From: Lathyrus oleraceus | Lineage: Eukaryota; Streptophyta; Magnoliopsida; Fabales; Fabaceae | Length of the DNA: 64,000 nucleotides | Direction: 5' to 3' | NCBI RefSeq assembly: GCF_024323335.1 | Contig: NC_066581.1 | Span: forward strand, 343,730,399 to 343,794,398 | In this document: positions 43,448 to 58,106 of the stretch, piece by piece | How the letters are laid out: each line of letters starts with the position of its first letter | Position numbering within the stretch: position 1 is the first letter of the stretch | Position numbers and translations under genes: made by a program | Notes under the pieces: generated by a model | The model's database searches: none | What the model was told of the DNA's origin: nothing | Seen by the model: only the letters and a program-made list of their open reading frames with translations

Positions 43448-46400
43448 TGTAGCGGTGTATTCGTCGCTATATGATTTATTGATTAAACCATAAGCAAAGC
43501 ATACAATGAATTCGAGTCGCCACCGCACTTTTATTTATCCAAAGGACTGGCTAAAAAGCGAACAAAAGCCTAAGAAGTTTTACACGTAGAAAACTAATTA
43601 AAAGATCAGAGAGTCTGGGTAAGGGGTAAATTACGCAATGGGAAGGTGTTAGGCACCCACTACGTCCTAGGTACTCCTAGGGAGCCCTTTTCACACTTGT
43701 TGTATAAAATTGTTATTGGTTATGACATAAATATTGTGCAAACATGATTGGGATGATGAGAAAAGAATATACAATTTTTATTGGGTTTGAACGGATGAAC
43801 CCGTTGCCTACGTACCTCCCATCAAAGGTAAGGATCAAAACGCCGTAGTTCGGCTAAAAACTTCCAAAAGTTAGTGAGTTCAATTTTAAACAATAGCACT
43901 GAGGCTTTTCATTATCAATGGGAGAAAACTCGACCAAGACCAACATCCACCATGCGAGGATAGCTTCGACGTACTAGAGGGGTTAACCCTGTTTTCAGTA
44001 CGGAAGTCTTATAGTCGACTCACTAAGGATAGGGTGAGGTTTACATCAACCACAATGATAATTGAAACCTATGGCTAATGCACGAAAAGATTAACAATGG
44101 ACAAAGCCAAAACAATTGAATGGGTGAAGTTAATTGATTGTGATTGTGAAAGTAGGGTCAAAGTATGATTAAGATTGATTCAGAAGAAGTGTTATGAAAT
44201 GGAGTTTGAAAAAAATCAAGGACTTGGGGTCCAGGTTTTTAATTTGAAAATATGAAGATGTTTGCACAACATTTATCTCAAGTTTTGAAAGTAAGGTGTG
44301 AAAAGGTTTAGGACATAATGGGAATGAATGGATGAGGATGGATTGTAAAACTTCTTAGAAGATTCACCTCTTGAGATCATATAGAAGATGATTCAAGTGT
44401 GTCCTTTGGAATGGGCAATGAGCAATAATAATAAGCAAATAAATGATACCGGATGCCACTCAATGGTCTTACTCCAATCTCACAAACAAAAAAGCGGATA
44501 CCGGATACCAATAGATGGATTTACACCAATCTCCTAAAACAGAAATGGATATCAGAGGCCATTCAATGGACTTACACTAATCTCCTCAACAAAGAAATGA
44601 AAGTGGATACCGGATGCCAATCACTGGGCTTATACCAATCTCCAACAAAGCAAACACTTGGATGTCAGATGCCAATCTATCTGGGCTTACTCTAACCTCC
44701 AACATATGATCATAGGAATACAAATGCCAAATTACACGGACTTACAATTGTATCCTCACATACAAACAAACAAAGCAACATATGATCACAGGAAAGCAAA
44801 TGCCAACTTACAGGGACTTATAATTGCATCCTCACATAAAATCAAACAATGCAACACATGGATGTCAGATGCCAATTTATCTGGGCTTACTCTAACCTCC
44901 ACAGTATGGTCCTAGGAATACAAATGCCACATCACAGGGACTTATAATTGTATCCTCTCATACAACAAACAAATGCATCAAGCAAAGATAAGATGAGTGG
45001 CCAATGAAATGGTCTTACAACTCACTTCCATATCATAGAAACAATGGCCAAAGGAATGGTCTTACAATTGTTCTCAATGGGTAAACAACAATGATAATGT
45101 CACAAAGACAAATGAGATGATCATGCAATAATGAGCAATCAATGATGATAAATGCATAAAGCATACAAGCAAACAAGTGCATATGAAATAATCAATCAAT
45201 GAAAGCATTCAGCACACACTATAACCAAACAATGAGGCTCATACAAAAGGGTTAGGCATTGAAGCCAACTGGAATAGGGTCAATGGTGCTCTTAACCTTG
45301 CCATTGAGGGGCTAAGGTGAAGCAGATGAAAGGATATGAGGGGTGTGCCTCATTGCTCTTATCCCTGGTCAGGGAGAGCATTGAATATCAAAAGGTGTGG
45401 GAGTTCAGAAAGTAGGAACTCTCTCCACAGATAAGACTCTATAGATCTTGGGCTTGGATCTCAATGCTACAACCATGTAATGGGAGCAAGGAGAAGACTC
45501 ACAAAATAGTAGGAGATAGGTTGCTTATCTCTTAGATTCTACCAATTGCCTTATTTGAAGGACTTTTCCTGCTTGGGACAAATGTAAACACACACAAGCA
45601 TTGCCTCTTAAGGAGGACTTCAGACAGTTGCCTGGCCAAATAACAGGCCAGCTCTTCCAGACTACATGAAGAAAAGGGATTATACCTCAATGCAAATTGC
45701 TATATAGCAAAGCAAAGCAAGTTCAAAGAACTAAGCAACTAATGGTACCTGAAATAGTCAAACAGAATCAGTACACAATTCAAAAGTTAAAGCAAAAGGA
45801 GGTAGGAATCAACAGTCAAAACAAACAGACAAATGTGCAATGCACAAGTCTCAAGGCATATGAGCCAAGCAACCTACAAAACAAAGAGGTTAGCTCATGA
45901 TAATCAAATAAACTCATTCAACTTGTATAAGTTTCTTTGAGGCAATTGCTTCTCAACCTGAAAACATGAACTCAAACATAAGCAATAAGACCACTAGGGC
46001 AAGCCTAGGGTCAAAAGAGAATGAGAAAGTCAAAACAGCAAGTGATATCCAATCAAAATCAAATTCAAACATTTAAGAAGCAAGCTCAATTGGTTTCATG
46101 TTCATATCATGCATCATCATCATTTCATAAGCAAAAGAAGTCAAAGCATGGCAAATGAAAGCTAATAGAAGTCAACAGCAAGACTTAACTCAAAACCAAT
46201 CATAAACAATTCCAAAAATCATCAAATAATTCATGATCAATCATAATCCATAACATGACATGCATATAAAATTTCAGCTCAATTGGATCATGGGAAGATA
46301 GTCAATGAAAATCAGAAAGGCAGGCAACTTCAAACATGCTCAAAGAAGTCAACCAAACATGTATCAGCTTCAAAAATTCATAAATCAGTGATAACATATG

Positions 46401-49087
46401 AGAAATGAATGGGATCAAAACCATGGCAAAGCTTAAGATGTCTACTAATCACATGTCAAATTTCAAATTCATCCAATTAAGTATGAGAATTTCACAAATG
46501 ATATGGCATGATGTGTCACAAAAAGTCAACATATGACCAAACAGGGGAGAAAAATCTCAAACAATTATGAAATGCCACAACTAATTCCAAGAAAAATCAC
46601 ATGTAAACTAGACATCCATAGGTTCATTCATGCAAAAACTCAGATCAATTTGAGTTCAAGAAGCATGGCATCAAAAATCATGAAATTGCACATCAATGGT
46701 GTGACACAAATTGTCACACCCTAATTCAAAAAATCATAACTCAACAACCAGAGATGATAAATTCATAAACTCTACACCAAAATCACCATGAATGTGTCTA
46801 GTTTATGCACAAAAACTTTCAAGGCCATTGGATAATGCATCACCATTTCACAAATGTTTTGGCAAAAGGTACAAAATATGAGCACATGAACAAAACCCTA
46901 ATACCAATTAAAATCCACTTATCAAAAAAATCAGGAAAAATCATGATAAATAAGTAGAGATCCAGATGAGCACAATGCAAAAAGTTTCATGAATTTTGGA
47001 TCACAAATGAAGGAGCTATGAATTTTGGAAGATTGGAGATCAAAGTGAAATAATTATTGAAGAAAAAATGAAATAAACATGATTTAATTAAATAATTGGA
47101 CACGGAGTGGCAGTCTGGTAAATATTGTGAAAACTTAATGAAACGGTGCGCATGGCTTTGGGACGTGGCAACAGGCGACTGGCTCATGGCAATGAAATAG
47201 TGACAAGTTCATGCAAAACAAAATATTACACAGCCAAACGATTTCTGGAAACAGGGTTTAGGGTTCATGCATCTACAGTACATCATCTTCAACACCAAGA
47301 AATCGTGACAAAAAAATGTGCCCAGAAATGGAAATTAATCATACCATTCAACTCATATAATCATATACAAACACAATCCAACCCTAATTTCTATCAAATC
47401 GAGCCATCAAACAAGAACCAAGCAAAAACATATTTCATCATTAATCTTTAAATCAGCATAACTTTCCAAATACACAACCATTTCATGTGATTTAAAGCTC
47501 ATTGTAACCATGGCAAAGAGATCTATCATAATCATATCATGTTTTAGCAAATAGTGAGAGTCGAAACCTTAGCAAAAGTGAAGAGCAGCTGTGATATAGT
47601 TGTTGTTTGGTGGTTTTGGCTCGAAACAGATGAAGCTCCAAGCTCCAAAAGGTGAATGGATGAAGAGTTTTGGCTCAGCAACCCTTGAAACGGCTCAATT
47701 CGAAATCTGTCATTGATGAGTTTGGAAATAGCACAGTTGCAAGAATGCTTTACGGTTGGGAAACAAGGCTTGAAATGAGCTCAACAAGGATGGTATGATG
47801 AAGCAAACCACACAAGTTCGAAGCCTTGGCAATTTTCAGAAAAAAGTTCAGATGAAGAAAAATGATGTTTGAGAGAAATGAGCTTTTTCTGTTTTCAATT
47901 GTGGCTGCTAGGGTTCTGCTCAAAGAGAAAATGAGCTATTTATGTGCTGTTTAAGGTTGGCTAAGTGTGTTTTGTTCTGTGGTAATTGGAATTTTGAGAA
48001 ATGTCATGTTTTGCTAATTTGGCCAATTTCACTTAAGTGGTGAGGTGCAATGCTTACAGCTCGAAAATGGGCCTTTGGGCAAGTTCCAATTACATATTCT
48101 GATCAATTTCAATTGGCCAAAATGATTAAAAATGGTTATTTCAAAAAGTCAAATTTCACCCTCACTTGAAATTAATTCATGTAAGTTCAAAAAGGCCATT
48201 TTGATTTGTAATGTTTTGATGCATGATGGTTACATATTTGGAAAGAGGAGATCAAATGTGACTTGTTGCAAAAAACCCCACCCAATTTGGCCAAATGGTT
48301 TGAGAGATATGGCCTTTTGAAGTTCAAAAATTTTTGAGAATGATTTGATCATAACATGCCAACCATACATGGGAATTGAGTGTTCTTGGACTTTTTGGAA
48401 ATGGGAGAACAAGATCTTCAACTTTCATGTTGGGCAAAAATTCATTTGAAGCTTGTATGATGATGTAAGTTTAGGATCAAGAAGTTTCCATTTTTGGCAA
48501 ATTCCAATTACAGGTCAAGTTTCTATTTTTGGAAATTTTTTGTTTGACTTCAAATTCTTCCATGATGGTGTTTGACAGGATATATGAGGCTTATATGGAC
48601 ATGAATGAGATCTCTCAAACCAATTCCCACCATCAAATCACTGATTAAATGCACAGTTGACCAAGTTTGACTTTCTAGGGTTTTGGTTGACTGAACCATG
48701 TTCTGATGAATTCCAAACCCTAATTCCTTGAGATCTTGATTCCAAATGATATCACAACATATGTGAACTCTTGACTATTGATCATGGTGCCCAAATTCTT
48801 CAAGAATGGCCACCATCCACTGTTTAATGACTGATCTGACTGTTTGACTGATGATTGCTTCAGCTGCAAGTAACATGGTTAGATGACAATATTTTTGTAC
48901 TTTTTGGTTAGTAAACATATGAAAAGCAAAGATATACAAATGCAAAGCATGCTTGGTGATCAAGAACCACACTCACAAGGCAAACCACCCACTAGGAGGG
49001 AAGCTAGGGCATGCAATGATCCTTGAGGCCATGATATGATATGATGTGGGCCATGAGGGATCTTAGGGCCAAAATTGGGGTCTTACA
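43448..49087 (-). repeat. LTR2 of element C (complete, internal)
   Basis: It spans 5640 bp against 5641 for LTR1. It has a few private changes (for example CTAATTCC at about 46580, AAACTCAG at about 46638, ACGGTTG at about 47752) and shares others with LTR3 against LTR1 (for example TTGCCATTG at about 45299). It is the 5' LTR for internal region 1. Confidence 0.94.
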
Positions 49088-52000
49088 GATGCCCCTATTT
49101 AAGGTCATTCTAGCCGGAGAAGTGAAGTTTAGAAATCTTCATCTCGACGCGGTAGAATGGGCTTAAATAACAGTAATGAGACAAATTTTGGTCCCTAAGA
49201 GACCTCATGATGCAAATGTATGCATGCAAAAGACACAGCAAATTCTGTGGGGAACATGATTTACACAGAAGAAAAGACGATCCATCGGAGTAATATGCTC
49301 ACCAGGAACAGAGACTCTAACAAGACTCTAGTTGGGGATAGTAAGAGAAAAAGAAATGCGTGAACAAAACACGACTTCAAATTGGGGAAAAACAAAAACT
49401 GACACCGCGTGAACGAGACACGACTCTGATTAGGGAATAACAGAAATCAAACTGGAGACCTCACTGGGGAGTGAAAGACTCACACTGGGGAAAAGAACAA
49501 ACCAAAGGAACAACATCCATTGGAGAGACACAAGCTGACTCCTGGGAAGAAGCAACAAGAAACTTCAATGAGGAAGTACCAAAGAAATGAGATGTTACCG
49601 GTATAAGGGTAACAAGCTCAGGAAGAATGAATATCTAAGACCGGTATAAGGGTGAGAGATATCAATCAACCAATATCTGAGAAAGACCTGAAAAAGGTAC
49701 ATAAACTCAGGAAAATCTGACTCCACAAGGGACCGAGGTCATAATAGGGAGCAGAAAGGAAGGAACACCAGGGATACCGGGTTGTAGGTATGTAACAGGT
49801 GACCGACCACAGACGTGAATTGGTGTGTGTTCCAAAACACTCATCATCCTGAAGAGAGCGAAAGCAAACTTGTTTATAGGATGGATATTTTATTCTATAA
49901 AGAATGCAAATCTTACTCAATTGGGGAAACAAACAAAGTGTTCGACAAGAGAGTGCATGAGATATATTATCTATAGCCGTCAAAACGTAGATAATGTACT
50001 CGCATGGAAAGTTATCCTGAACCGGGTTGTAGGTTGTTTATAGGATAAGATCCGAAATTGTGAATTGGTTTGTGTTCCAAAACACTCATCATCCTGAAGA
50101 AAGCTAGAACAGCAGACTTGTTTATAGGACAGATATTCGATTCTATAAAGAATGCAAATCTTACTCAGTTGGGGAAGATCAACAAAGGACTCCAACCAAA
50201 GAGCGCATGAGACATATTATTCATTACCGGCAAACCGTGAATAATATACTCGAAAGGAAGAGACACCAGAGATACCGAAGTATATAATAGGTGACTAACC
50301 AAAGCGTGAATTGGTATATATGCCAAAACACTCATCATCCGAAAGGAGGGCTTGAAAAAGCAAATCGACTTACAGGATGGACATTCGAATCCACAACGGG
50401 AAAACGAATCTTACTCAACTGGGGACACAAACCCAAAGAGTGCATGAGATACAATATCCATTACCGGCAGACCGTGGATAAGAATACTCGCATGAGATTT
50501 ATTATCTATTACCGTCAGAACGTAGATAATAAACTTGCATGGTAAGAAACACCAGAGATACCGAAGTATATAATAGGTGATCTACCGAAAACGTGAGTTG
50601 GTATGTATGCCAAAACACACATCATCCAAAACACAAACTGGTTAAAGGATGGATATTCGATTCTACAAAGAATACGAATCTTGCTCAGCTGGGGAAAACC
50701 AACAAAGGATTCCAACTAAAGAGCGCATGAGACATATTATTCATTAACGGCAGACCGTGAATAATATATTCGAAAGGAAAAGACACCAGAGATACCGAAG
50801 TATATAATAGGTGACTAACCAAAAAGAGAGACAATCGATACCAAGCATCCGGGTAAACGAAAGACAACTCAAAGGGATAAATTGCAAGCATCCGGCAATT
50901 ATCCGACAGCACAGAAATATTCGACTCCGCAAAGGGAAATAACGAATCTTACTCAACAAAGAAAACACAAAAGGCTTCGACTGAAGAGTGCATGAGATAT
51001 ATTATTCACTACCGGCAGACCGTGAATAGTATACTCGAAAGGAAAAGACACCAGAGATACCGAAGTATATAATAGGTGACTAACCAAAAAGAGAGACAAT
51101 CGATACCAAGCATCCGGGTAAACGAAAGACAACTCAAAGGGATAAATTGCAAGCATCCGGCAATTATCCAACAAAACAAATATTCGACTCCGCAAAGGGA
51201 AATAACGAATCTTACTCAACAAAGAAAACACAAAAGGCTTCGACTGAAGAGTGCATGAGATATATTGATCATTACCGGCAGACCGTGAATAATATACTTG
51301 CATGGAAGATTAGCCACAACCGGTTACTGGGTTAATAAAGGATAAATCAACCGAAAAGAAAGGCATCGGGATACCAAACTAGGTATATAATGATGACCAA
51401 TCAAGAGGAGCAACAGACATTACCAACAAGAGGGTAAATGAAAGGCGATCTGCTGAGGATTCACTGGTGAAAATCAATGATCCAGGGATGAATTGCATAA
51501 ACAGCAATTATCCACAACACCAGGCTGGGGATATAATGACGACAATCAACTATCCGGGGAACGCAATCACTGACAAAAGGTGAAAGGACCCACTGGGGAT
51601 AAAATTGCTAGCATACGGCAATTATCCACAAAAGATTTGCTGGGGATATAAGTGCTTATCTGAGCAACTTATCCGAGCAAAGGAAACTCAACATCAAGAA
51701 CTAGATGGAGAGAACCACAAATTTAGGGTTTACATCTACCGAATACGGGGTAGAAAACCAACAACTCCGCGTGGGGATAGAACAAATCACAAATCCGCAC
51801 GGGGAACCAAAATAGGGTTTATAACAAACCACAAACTGCTGGAGAGCAGGAAAGTAGGATTTACAACTACCGACTATTAGGTAGAAAACCAACAAATCTG
51901 GCTGGGGAATAAAAGGTGTATAACCACAAATTCTGCTAAGAAGCCAGGAAAAATAGGACTTATAACTACCGGTATGAGGGTAGAGGCCCGAAAAATTCCG

Positions 52001-53636
52001 CTGGGGAACGACCCACTGGGAAGCACAAGACTTTTGACAAATAGCCAATTCGGGAATAATCCGAAAAGACAGACTGAGTCAAGGCATGTCCTAATGAGGA
52101 TGTAACTCAAATAGGAAAGCCCATCCCAATACATGTGTTGGGAGGAAACGGAAGAAACCGTCATCCACGAGGATATATCTCAGTGGGGAACTGCAGAAAG
52201 AAAGACAGACACATTTTCTGCTTATGGGGGCTGACTCTATATGGAGAGATTTTAAACACCCGACATCTGCTTGGGGAGATTTGTAAAGAGATCTGTATCA
52301 TCCGAAAGCAGGGAATAACCAACAAAGGATACATGGCAAGAAATGCAACATGAATATCTGAATGTTTATGAGTATGCATGAATATGCGTGATTTATGTTT
52401 GATGAATGCTGACAAAACAGACAATTCTAACACAAACAGGTCCAGGAACCAAACGCCCGGTATTATACTTCCAGAGGTAGAACCAACTGGAGAGCCAATC
52501 TGCGGAGATCTGCATGCTGTAAAGCAAAGACCTGCGAGTACTGCTGAAGAAGCAGAAGGTCAGAGATATCAGGAAACAACCCAATCAGGGTACAGAAAGT
52601 CACAACGGGCAAAAGTAGCCACCAAGACAAATCTGTAGGGGAACAAGATAAGTCCCAAAGTATCTGCAGGGGATCCCAGTGTCAACTGAGAAACAAAAGG
52701 TGCATTGCAAAAGCACGAACTGCTGTAGAAACGAATCCACAAAACTCCACTGGGGAACAACCCACTGGGGGAGAATGATATCATCCAGATAGGATCTAAC
52801 TGCATAAGCAACTCTACTGGGGAAAACTGTCGGCTACTCTCTTGGGGAACAAACCACTGAGGGAGGACAGATCAAACAAACAGATTCTGCAACAAACCAA
52901 CTCTACTCGGGGAGAATACACATAGCAAACTGATCACGACGAGTAGATTCTGCAATATAAGCCACTCTACTGGGGATCACAAAACAGTCAGGAAATCAAT
53001 CCGTTCACTGGAGGCCAAAGCCAACATCCAACCATATTCGGGATTGAAGGAGTATTCAACAGGCAAAACTGCCACAGCAAATATTCTGCAGACTAAGCTG
53101 AGGAAAAGATGGATGAACATACTGGGATGTCAACCCAATCAACCACTGAGTAGGAAAATAAATCCTGCTCTGCTGAAGAGAAAAACTCTGATGGAGAGAT
53201 AACAACAATTCCACAGACGACTTCGCCGGGGAAAAGGTAGAGTACCGGGTATCAAATCGCCGACTTACCGAGTCTTTAAAAAGAAAGCGATCGTGCTGAG
53301 GAAACCGACAATTCCGCTGGCAACTGCACTGGGAAGAGTGACAACAACTCTGCTCGCGACTCCGATGAGGATATCAATAACAGCTCTACTCGTGACTGTG
53401 TTGAGTAGACAAATAAAGTCTGGGAATATCGTCCCACTGGAGAAAGTGACGGGGCACCAAGATGACAAACCATCAACCGCCGAAACCTCTATAAGAAAAG
53501 CACCCATGCTGGGGAAGATTGCTGCTGGAGAAAACGAAATCTTCAACAACACTCTGCTTGCGACTATACTGGGGAACAACCCCAACAACAAATCTGCTTG
53601 AGGAACAACCCCAACAAAGGTCTGAAGAAAGAAGAT
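49088..53636 (-). mobile_element. Truncated second internal region of element C
   Basis: This is a near-identical copy of 35730-40278 (post-pol region only). It ends in the middle of the post-pol region at the deletion junction. Visible differences from the first copy include TGAGTAGAC at 53402 (TGAGGAGAC in copy 1) and GATTAGCC at 51308 (GATTATCC in copy 1). Leader, primer site and coding remnants are missing. Confidence 0.93.
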
Positions 53637-56600
53637 ACAAACAAATGCATCAAGCAAAGATAAGATGAGTGGCCAATGAAATGGTCTTACAACTCACTTC
53701 CATATCATAGAAACAATGGCCAAAGGAATGGTCTTACAATTGTTCTCAATGGGTAAACAACAATGATAATGTCACAAAGACAAATGAGATGATCATGCAA
53801 TAATGAGCAATCAATGATGATAAATGCATAAAGCATACAAGCAAACAAGTGCATATGAAATAATCAATCAATGAAAGCATTCAGCACACACTATAACCAA
53901 ACAATGAGGCTCATACAAAAGGGTTAGGCATTGAAGCCAACTGGAATAGGGTCAATGGTGCTCTTAACCTTGCCATTGAGGGGCTAAGGTGAAGCAGATG
54001 AAAGGATATGAGGGGTGTGCCTCATTGCTCTTATCCCTGGTCAGGGAGAGCATTGAATATCAGAAGGTGTGGGAGTTCAGAAAGTAGGAACTCTCTCCAC
54101 AGATAAGACTCTATAGATCTTGGGCTTGGATCTCAATGCTACAACCATGTAATGGGAGCAAGGAGAAGACTCACAAAATAGTAGGAGATAGGTTGCTTAT
54201 CTCTTAGATTCTACCAATTGCCTTATTTGAAGGACTTTTCCTGCTTGGGACAAATGTAAACACACACAAGCATTGCCTCTTAAGGAGGACTTCAGACAGT
54301 TGCCTGGCCAAATAACAGGCCAGCTCTTCCAGACTACATGAAGAAAAGGGATTATACCTCAATGCAAATTGCTATATAGCAAAGCAAAGCAAGTTCAAAG
54401 AACTAAGCAACTAATGGTACCTGAAATAGTCAAACAGAATCAGTACACAATTCAAAAGTTAAAGCAAAAGGAGGTAGGAATCAACAGTCAAAACAAACAG
54501 ACAAATGTGCAATGCACAAGTCTCAAGGCATATGAGCCAAGCAACCTACAAAACAAAGAGGTTAGCTCATGATAATCAAATAAACTCATTCAACTTGTAT
54601 AAGTTTCTTTGAGGCAATTGCTTCTCAACCTGAAAACATGAACTCAAACATAAGCAATAAGACCACTAGGGCAAGCCTAGGGTCAAAAGAGAATGAGAAA
54701 GTCAAAACAGCAATTGATATCCAATCAAAATCAAATTCAAACATTTAAGAAGCAAGCTCAATTGGTTTCATGTTCATATCATGCATCATCATCATTTCAT
54801 AAGCAAAAGAAGTCAAAGCATGGCAAATGAAAGCTAATAGAAGTCAACAGCAAGACTTAACTCAAAACCAATCATAAACAATTCCAAAAATCATCAAATA
54901 ATTCATGATCAATCATAATCCATAACATGACATGCATATAAAATTTCAGCTCAATTGGATCATGGGAAGATAGTCAATGAAAATCAGAAAGGCAGGGCAA
55001 GTTCAAACATGCTCAAAGAAGTCAACCAAACATGTATCAGCTTCAAAAATTCATAAATCAGTGATAACATATGAGAAATGAATGGGATCAAAACCATGGC
55101 AAAGCTTAAGATGTCTACTAATCACATGTCAAATTTCAAATTCATCCAATTAAGTATGAGAATTTCACAAATGATATGGCATGATGTGTCACAAAAAGTC
55201 AACATATGACCAAACAGGGGAGAAAAATCTCAAACAATTATGAAATGCCACAAATAATTCCAAGAAAAATCACATGTAAACTAGACATCCATAGGTTCAT
55301 TCATGCAAAAATTCAGATCAATTTGAGTTCAAGAAGCATGGCATCAAAAATCATGAAATTGCACATCAATGGTGTGACACAAATTGTCACACCCTAATTC
55401 AAAAAATCATAACTCAACAACCAGAGATGATAAATTCATAAACTCTACACCAAAATCACCATGAATTTGTCTAGTTTATGCACAAAAAATTTCAAGGCCA
55501 TTGGATAATGCATCACCATTTCACAAATGTTTTGGCAAAAGGTACAAAATATGAGCACATGAACAAAACCCTAATACCAATTAAAATCCACTTATCAAAA
55601 AAATCAGGAAAAATCATGATAAATAAGTAGAGATCCAGATGAGCACAATGCAAAAAGTTTCATGAATTTTGGATCACAAATGAAGGAGCTATGAATTTTG
55701 GAAGATTGGAGATCAAAGTGAAATAATTATTGAAGAAAAAATGAAATAAACATGATTTAATTAAATAATTGGACACGGAGTGGCAGTCTGGTAAATATTG
55801 TGAAAACTTAATGAAACGGTGCGCATGGCTTTGGGACGTGGCAACAGGCGACTGGCTCATGGCAATGAAATAGTGACAAGTTCATGCAAAACAAAATATT
55901 ACACAGCCAAACGATTTCTGGAAACAGGGTTTAGGGTTCATGCATCTACAGTACATCATCTTCAACACCAAGAAATCGTGACAAAAAAATGTGCCCAGAA
56001 ATGGAAATTAATCATACCATTCAACTCATATAATCATATACAAACACAATCCAACCCTAATTTCTATCAAATCGAGCCATCAAACAAGAACCAAGCAAAA
56101 ACATATTTCATCATTAATCTTTAAATCAGCATAACTTTCCAAATACACAACCATTTCATGTGATTTAAAGCTCATTGTAACCATGGCAAAGAGATCTATC
56201 ATAATCATATCATGTTTTAGCAAATAGTGAGAGTCGAAACCTTAGCAAAAGTGAAGAGCAGTTGTGATATAGTTGTTGTTTGGTGGTTTTGGCTCGAAAC
56301 AGATGAAGCTCCAAGCTCCAAAAGGTGAATGGATGAAGAGTTTTGGCTCAGCAACCCTTGAAACGGCTCAATTCGAAATCTGTCATTGATGAGTTTGGAA
56401 ATAGCACAGTTGCAAGAATGCTTTACAGTTGGGAAACAAGGCTTGAAATGAGCTCAACAAGGATGGTATGATGAAGCAAACCACACAAGTTCGAAGCCTT
56501 GGCAATTTTCAGAAAAAAGTTCAGATGAAGAAAAATGATGTTTGAGAGAAATGAGCTTTTTCTGTTTTCAATTGTGGCTGCTAGGGTTCTGCTCAAAGAG

Positions 56601-57760
56601 AAAATGAGCTATTTATGTGCTGTTTAAGGTTGGCTAAGTGTGTTTTGTTCTGTGGTAATTGGAATTTTGAGAAATGTCATGTTTTGCTAATTTGGCCAAT
56701 TTCACTTAAGTGGTGAGGTGCAATGCTTACAGCTCGAAAATGGGCCTTTGGGCAAGTTCCAATTACATATTCTGATCAATTTCAATTGGCCAAAATGATT
56801 AAAAATGGTTATTTCAAAAAGTCAAATTTCACCCTCACTTGAAATTAATTCATGTAAGTTCAAAAAGGCCATTTTGATTTGTAATGTTTTGATGCATGAT
56901 GGTTACATATTTGGAAAGAGGAGATCAAATGTGACTTGTTGCAAAAAACCCCACCCAATTTGGCCAAATGGTTTGAGAGATATGGCCTTTTGAAGTTCAA
57001 AAATTTTTGAGAATGATTTGATCATAACATGCCAACCATACATGGGAATTGAGTGTTCTTGGACTTTTTGGAAATGGGAGAACAAGATCTTCAACTTTCA
57101 TGTTGGGCAAAAATTCATTTGAAGCTTGTATGATGATGTAAGTTTAGGATCAAGAAGTTTCCATTTTTGGCAAATTCCAATTACAGGTCAAGTTTCTATT
57201 TTTGGAAATTTTCTGTTTGACTTCAAATTCTTCCATGATGGTGTTTGACATGATATATGAGGCTTATATGGACATGAATGAGATCTCTCAAACCAATTCC
57301 CACCATCAAATCACTGATTAAATGCACAGTTGACCAAGTTTGACTTTCTAGGGTTTTGGTTGACTGAACCATGTTCTGATGAATTCCAAACCCTAATTCC
57401 TTGAGATCTTGATTCCAAATGATATCACAACATATGTGAACTCTTGACTATTGATCATGGTGCCCAAATTCTTCAAGAATGGCCACCATCCACTGTTTAA
57501 TGACTGATCTGACTGTTTGACTGATGATTGCTTCAGCTGCAAGTAACATGGTTAGATGACAATATTTTTGTACTTTTTGGTTAGTAAACATATGAAAAGC
57601 AAAGATATACAAATGCAAAGCATGCTTGGTGATCAAGAACCACACTCACAAGGCAAACCACCCACTAGGAGGGAAGTTAGGGCATGCAATGATCCTTGAG
57701 GCCATGATATGATATGATGTGGGCCATGAGGGATCTTAGGGCCAAAATTGGGGTCTTACA
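53637..57760 (-). repeat. LTR3 of element C, truncated
   Basis: This 4124-bp piece equals LTR1 positions 31606-35729. The 1.5 kb of LTR next to the primer site is missing. The junction with internal region 2 lies in ACAAACAAA (53637-53645), present in both parents (40279-40287 and 31606-31614). It is followed directly by the GTTAT duplication at 57761. Confidence 0.94.
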
Positions 57761-57765
57761 GTTAT
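57761..57765. repeat. Right target-site duplication GTTAT of element C
   Basis: This matches 30084-30088 exactly. It proves that all three LTRs belong to one insertion event. Confidence 0.9.
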
Positions 57766-58106
57766 CCACCATGGACATCTTGCAGATAATTAGGATTAGA
57801 AGTTGTTGATGTGGGTGGAAGGTAGCTTTTGAAGTTATTTCCATTTAGTTTCGATGTTTATTTAGTAGCTATGCTTTGATCAAGTGACATCGGGGTTGGG
57901 AGGCTAGTTTTACTTGTTGAATTTGAATTAATGTTTTAAGGAGTTTTCATGATGTTATTTTGAAATTGAGAACAAACATGATTTTGTCAAGTATTTTAAT
58001 TTGATTTTCCGCTGCTATTTGAATAAATTTGAGATGTTTTGAAGTTGTTAACACTTTAATCAGCATATAATAATTGTTATATAAGTTTCGGGGTTAGGAT
58101 GTTACA
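57761..58106 (-). mobile_element. Gypsy-like LTR remnant E, part right of element C
   Basis: On the minus strand this begins TGTAACATCCTAACCCCG at 58106, a plausible LTR start, and continues on the other side of C at 30088. It is inserted in the LINE starting at 58107. CATGT (58107-58111) would be its target duplication, but the partner copy is missing because the left part is truncated. Confidence 0.5.

Larger units (their letters stand above)
30089..57760 (-). mobile_element. Element C: Ogre-type non-autonomous retrotransposon as a three-LTR tandem
   Basis: Left to right it consists of LTR1 (30089-35729), internal region 1 (35730-43447), LTR2 (43448-49087), truncated internal region 2 (49088-53636) and truncated LTR3 (53637-57760). 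A single GTTAT duplication flanks the whole. Internal region 1 keeps the primer site, leader, protease tail, intron, RT N-terminus and integrase C-terminus, but lacks gag and all catalytic domains. The copies are almost identical. The structure implies an LTR-LTR recombination product (element tandem) later shortened by a deletion at a 9-bp microhomology. Confidence 0.93.
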
